64,000 bases of DNA from Saxibacter everestensis (GTDB taxonomy: Bacteria > Actinomycetota > Actinomycetes > Actinomycetales > Brevibacteriaceae): NCBI RefSeq assembly GCF_025787225.1, contig NZ_CP090958.1, positions 1,083,856-1,147,855 of the forward strand. Direction: 5' to 3'. Shown here one piece after another: positions 62,509 through 64,000 of this stretch. Numbering within the stretch: the stretch's first letter is position 1; the number at the start of each line of letters is the position of its first letter. The position numbers were made by a program, and so were the translations under genes. The notes beneath the pieces were generated by a model that saw only the letters and a list, made by a program, of their open reading frames with translations, searched no databases and was not told the origin of the DNA.

Positions 62509-64000
62509 CTAGCGTGCCTGCGCACTAGACGACTGTGGCGCTGCATCGTCTTCACTCGGCAGCGGCACGCGCGCACCATGGGTCACCGGCCGGCTCAAGC
62601 GGTTGCTTCGCATCGCTTCCTGAACGTGCTGCTGGGTAGCTCGACGCAATGCCCAGCGGTTGAGCCACCACTCCGAAATGCGTGTGTCACCATCCGTCAG
62701 AGACACGTCCATCAGGTAATTGGGTGTGCTGTCGATCCCGAGGGAGTAATCGCGGAGGTTGCTCACGAGCGGGACGCCGTAGAGGATGCGCTCGCGTCCG
62801 TGCTTAAGGAGTTCATTCGTTGGCCAGCCGAGCGCGGCCAGGCCTAGACGCACCTTTCGGAGTCGAGGACTGACACCTTCCCCAAACAGACTGTTGACGC
62901 GGACCGACGAGTCATTCAGCGTTGAGAGCCTGAGCAGTGCTTCGACGGATGTATCGGTGAAGTGTGAAGTGCCGAAGGACCGTGACCGTCCAAGTTCGAA
63001 GAATCCCACGCGTGCGTCCGGTTTCCCGCCAACCACGTCCGCCGGCCAGAACAACCGATTGTACTGGCTCGAACCGGTGCCGTAGAGGGATGTAGTCGCA
63101 ACGAGTGAGAGACGTGCTTCCCGAACGATGGCGCGCCCTGCCATCGCTGAGGCGATCTCGCTCGGCCTCGTGTACTTCTTGCTATAGGCGGCGAGAACGG
63201 TGGGCGATACCGCGAGAGCGCCTACGAGTTTCCCTGCTGCGAGCGTGTTGTAGGGCGCAATCGCACCGCACACGGTCAGGTCAGCGATTACGGTGCCGAC
63301 TCGTTCGCCACGGGCGCGACGTGCCAGTCGCCGAAGGCGGGCCCGGGTGCGGCTGTCGTCGAGCGATTGCCTGAGACCGTCGAGAGTTGGTGTTGGGAGC
63401 AGGTATGCCCCAAGCACCATTCGGATGTCCAGCGCTTCGGCTAGCGCAGCTGATCGCTTGCTACGGAAGAGGTCCGTCGTAGCTCGGGCGATCCAGGCAT
63501 CGTGCTCGATATTGCGGACTTCACGAATCGTCGCCGAACGGTGGTGGCGCTGCCGGTGACGTTCGGCATCGGCTTTGAGTCGGGCGATTGCATCCTCTGT
63601 CGGCTTGGTCAGGTCTGACGGTTGCAGTACACCGTCCGTCAGTAGGTCACCGACGTAGATTTCGGCCTGCTGTACTTGGATTCGGTGCGCAACCCAACGG
63701 GCCAGCTCTTCACTTGGCTTTGTGTGAAGATCCCGCAGGAATTGGTCTGTCTCCCAGCCCATCCAGGTATCGCGCTCGGCGATCTGCACCACAGGGCTAG
63801 AGATGGCTGCGAGACCGATGACCGCGTGGTGGGGTGTGGACGCGTCGCGTACGAGCATTGGCATCGACCGCCCCGGTACTGTGGCGTAGGCGTTCGACCA
63901 GGTGTGACGGAAGTAGCGCCAGATGTTTTGGAGCTTGAAGCCAGTGAGCTCGCAGATCGAGTCATCAGCGATCTGTACGTAGGGCCGGATAGCCTGCCGC
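62509..64000 (-). CDS. druA: DUF4338 (Druantia DruA-family) protein, partial
   Basis: The frame is open from the stop at 62509 to the right edge and encodes at least 497 residues; the internal ATG at 63864 is not the start. The upstream part reads DDSICELTGFKLQNIWRYFRHTWSN, then PMLVRDASTPHHAVIGLAAIS and TWMGWETDQFL. The block VIADLTVCGAIAPYNTLAAGKLVGAL and TTSLYGTGSSQYNRLFWP are strong DUF4338 signatures, as found in Druantia DruA. It converges on the operon with a 178-base gap from the nuclease stump. It could be part of the same defence system or a mobile-type DUF4338 gene that moved in. Confidence 0.82.
   Translation of the reverse strand, partial: RQAIRPYVQIADDSICELTGFKLQNIWRYFRHTWSNAYATVPGRSMPMLVRDASTPHHAVIGLAAISSPVVQIAERDTWMGWETDQFLRDLHTKPSEELARWVAHRIQVQQAEIYVGDLLTDGVLQPSDLTKPTEDAIARLKADAERHRQRHHRSATIREVRNIEHDAWIARATTDLFRSKRSAALAEALDIRMVLGAYLLPTPTLDGLRQSLDDSRTRARLRRLARRARGERVGTVIADLTVCGAIAPYNTLAAGKLVGALAVSPTVLAAYSKKYTRPSEIASAMAGRAIVREARLSLVATTSLYGTGSSQYNRLFWPADVVGGKPDARVGFFELGRSRSFGTSHFTDTSVEALLRLSTLNDSSVRVNSLFGEGVSPRLRKVRLGLAALGWPTNELLKHGRERILYGVPLVSNLRDYSLGIDSTPNYLMDVSLTDGDTRISEWWLNRWALRRATQQHVQEAMRSNRLSRPVTHGARVPLPSEDDAAPQSSSAQAR

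Noticed and set aside
63864-63866. ATG 63864 as the start of the DUF4338 gene
   Set aside because: The frame stays open to the window edge and the upstream residues match the family, so the real start is beyond 64000.

Overview
The window is high-GC DNA from an actinobacterium (Actinomycetota, most likely Micrococcales; I cannot name the genus). Three things point there. The order murJ-like, two glycosyltransferases, pyrG, NUDIX, xerD, parA, scpA, scpB, rluB, tyrA, cmk, plsC, der is an actinobacterial core layout. Most operon genes are joined by 4-base ATGA/GTGA overlaps. Several genes look leaderless, with a TANNNT box 6-8 bases before the start codon.

Region 1 (1-15.3 kb) is a core housekeeping block, all on +: a lipid II flippase-like protein, two GT4-type proteins, CTP synthase, ADP-ribose pyrophosphatase, XerD, ParA, condensin partners ScpA/ScpB, RluB, TyrA, Cmk, a PlsC-like acyltransferase and the ribosome GTPase Der.

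Region 2 (15.3-36.6 kb) is catabolic and rich in regulators. It holds HutH, a GntR-controlled FMN alpha-hydroxy-acid dehydrogenase, an autoregulated TetR, a RecQ helicase with a phosphoribosyltransferase-like tail, and an IclR gene divergent from an APC permease-TetR-DmpA peptidase set. An NCS1 permease-TetR-nitrilase-agmatine deiminase operon follows, then hutU-M20 amidohydrolase-hutF-hutI. HutH and the later cluster together give a histidine route through formimidoylglutamate deiminase; the M20 enzyme probably takes the place of a deformylase.

Region 3 (36.7-52.0 kb) is a mixed accessory stretch: MATE and MFS exporters, PhzF, DUF2330, YceI, fructosamine kinase, GNAT, Zwf, epoxide hydrolase, a small secreted protein, a LigC-like ligase, a second MFS exporter behind an attenuator-like leader, DUF4287, YchJ and OsmC.

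Region 4 (52.2-64.0 kb) starts at a tRNA-Pro(GGG) gene and looks like a defence island. Three large genes overlap by 4 bases each: a 951-aa protein of unknown family, a 361-aa protein with a possible winged helix, and an 1862-aa DEAH/DUF1998 helicase of DruE type. A fourth gene is attached by GTGA but is cut after about 60 codons; it begins like a RecB-type nuclease. A convergent DUF4338 (DruA-family) gene runs off the right edge. I read this as a Druantia-related anti-phage module with a disrupted nuclease gene.

A pattern across the window is short tandem repeats: 18, 21, 30 and 42 bp units in frame inside five genes, and 16-23 bp units ahead of two others. No insertion sequence, CRISPR array, rRNA or integrase was seen.
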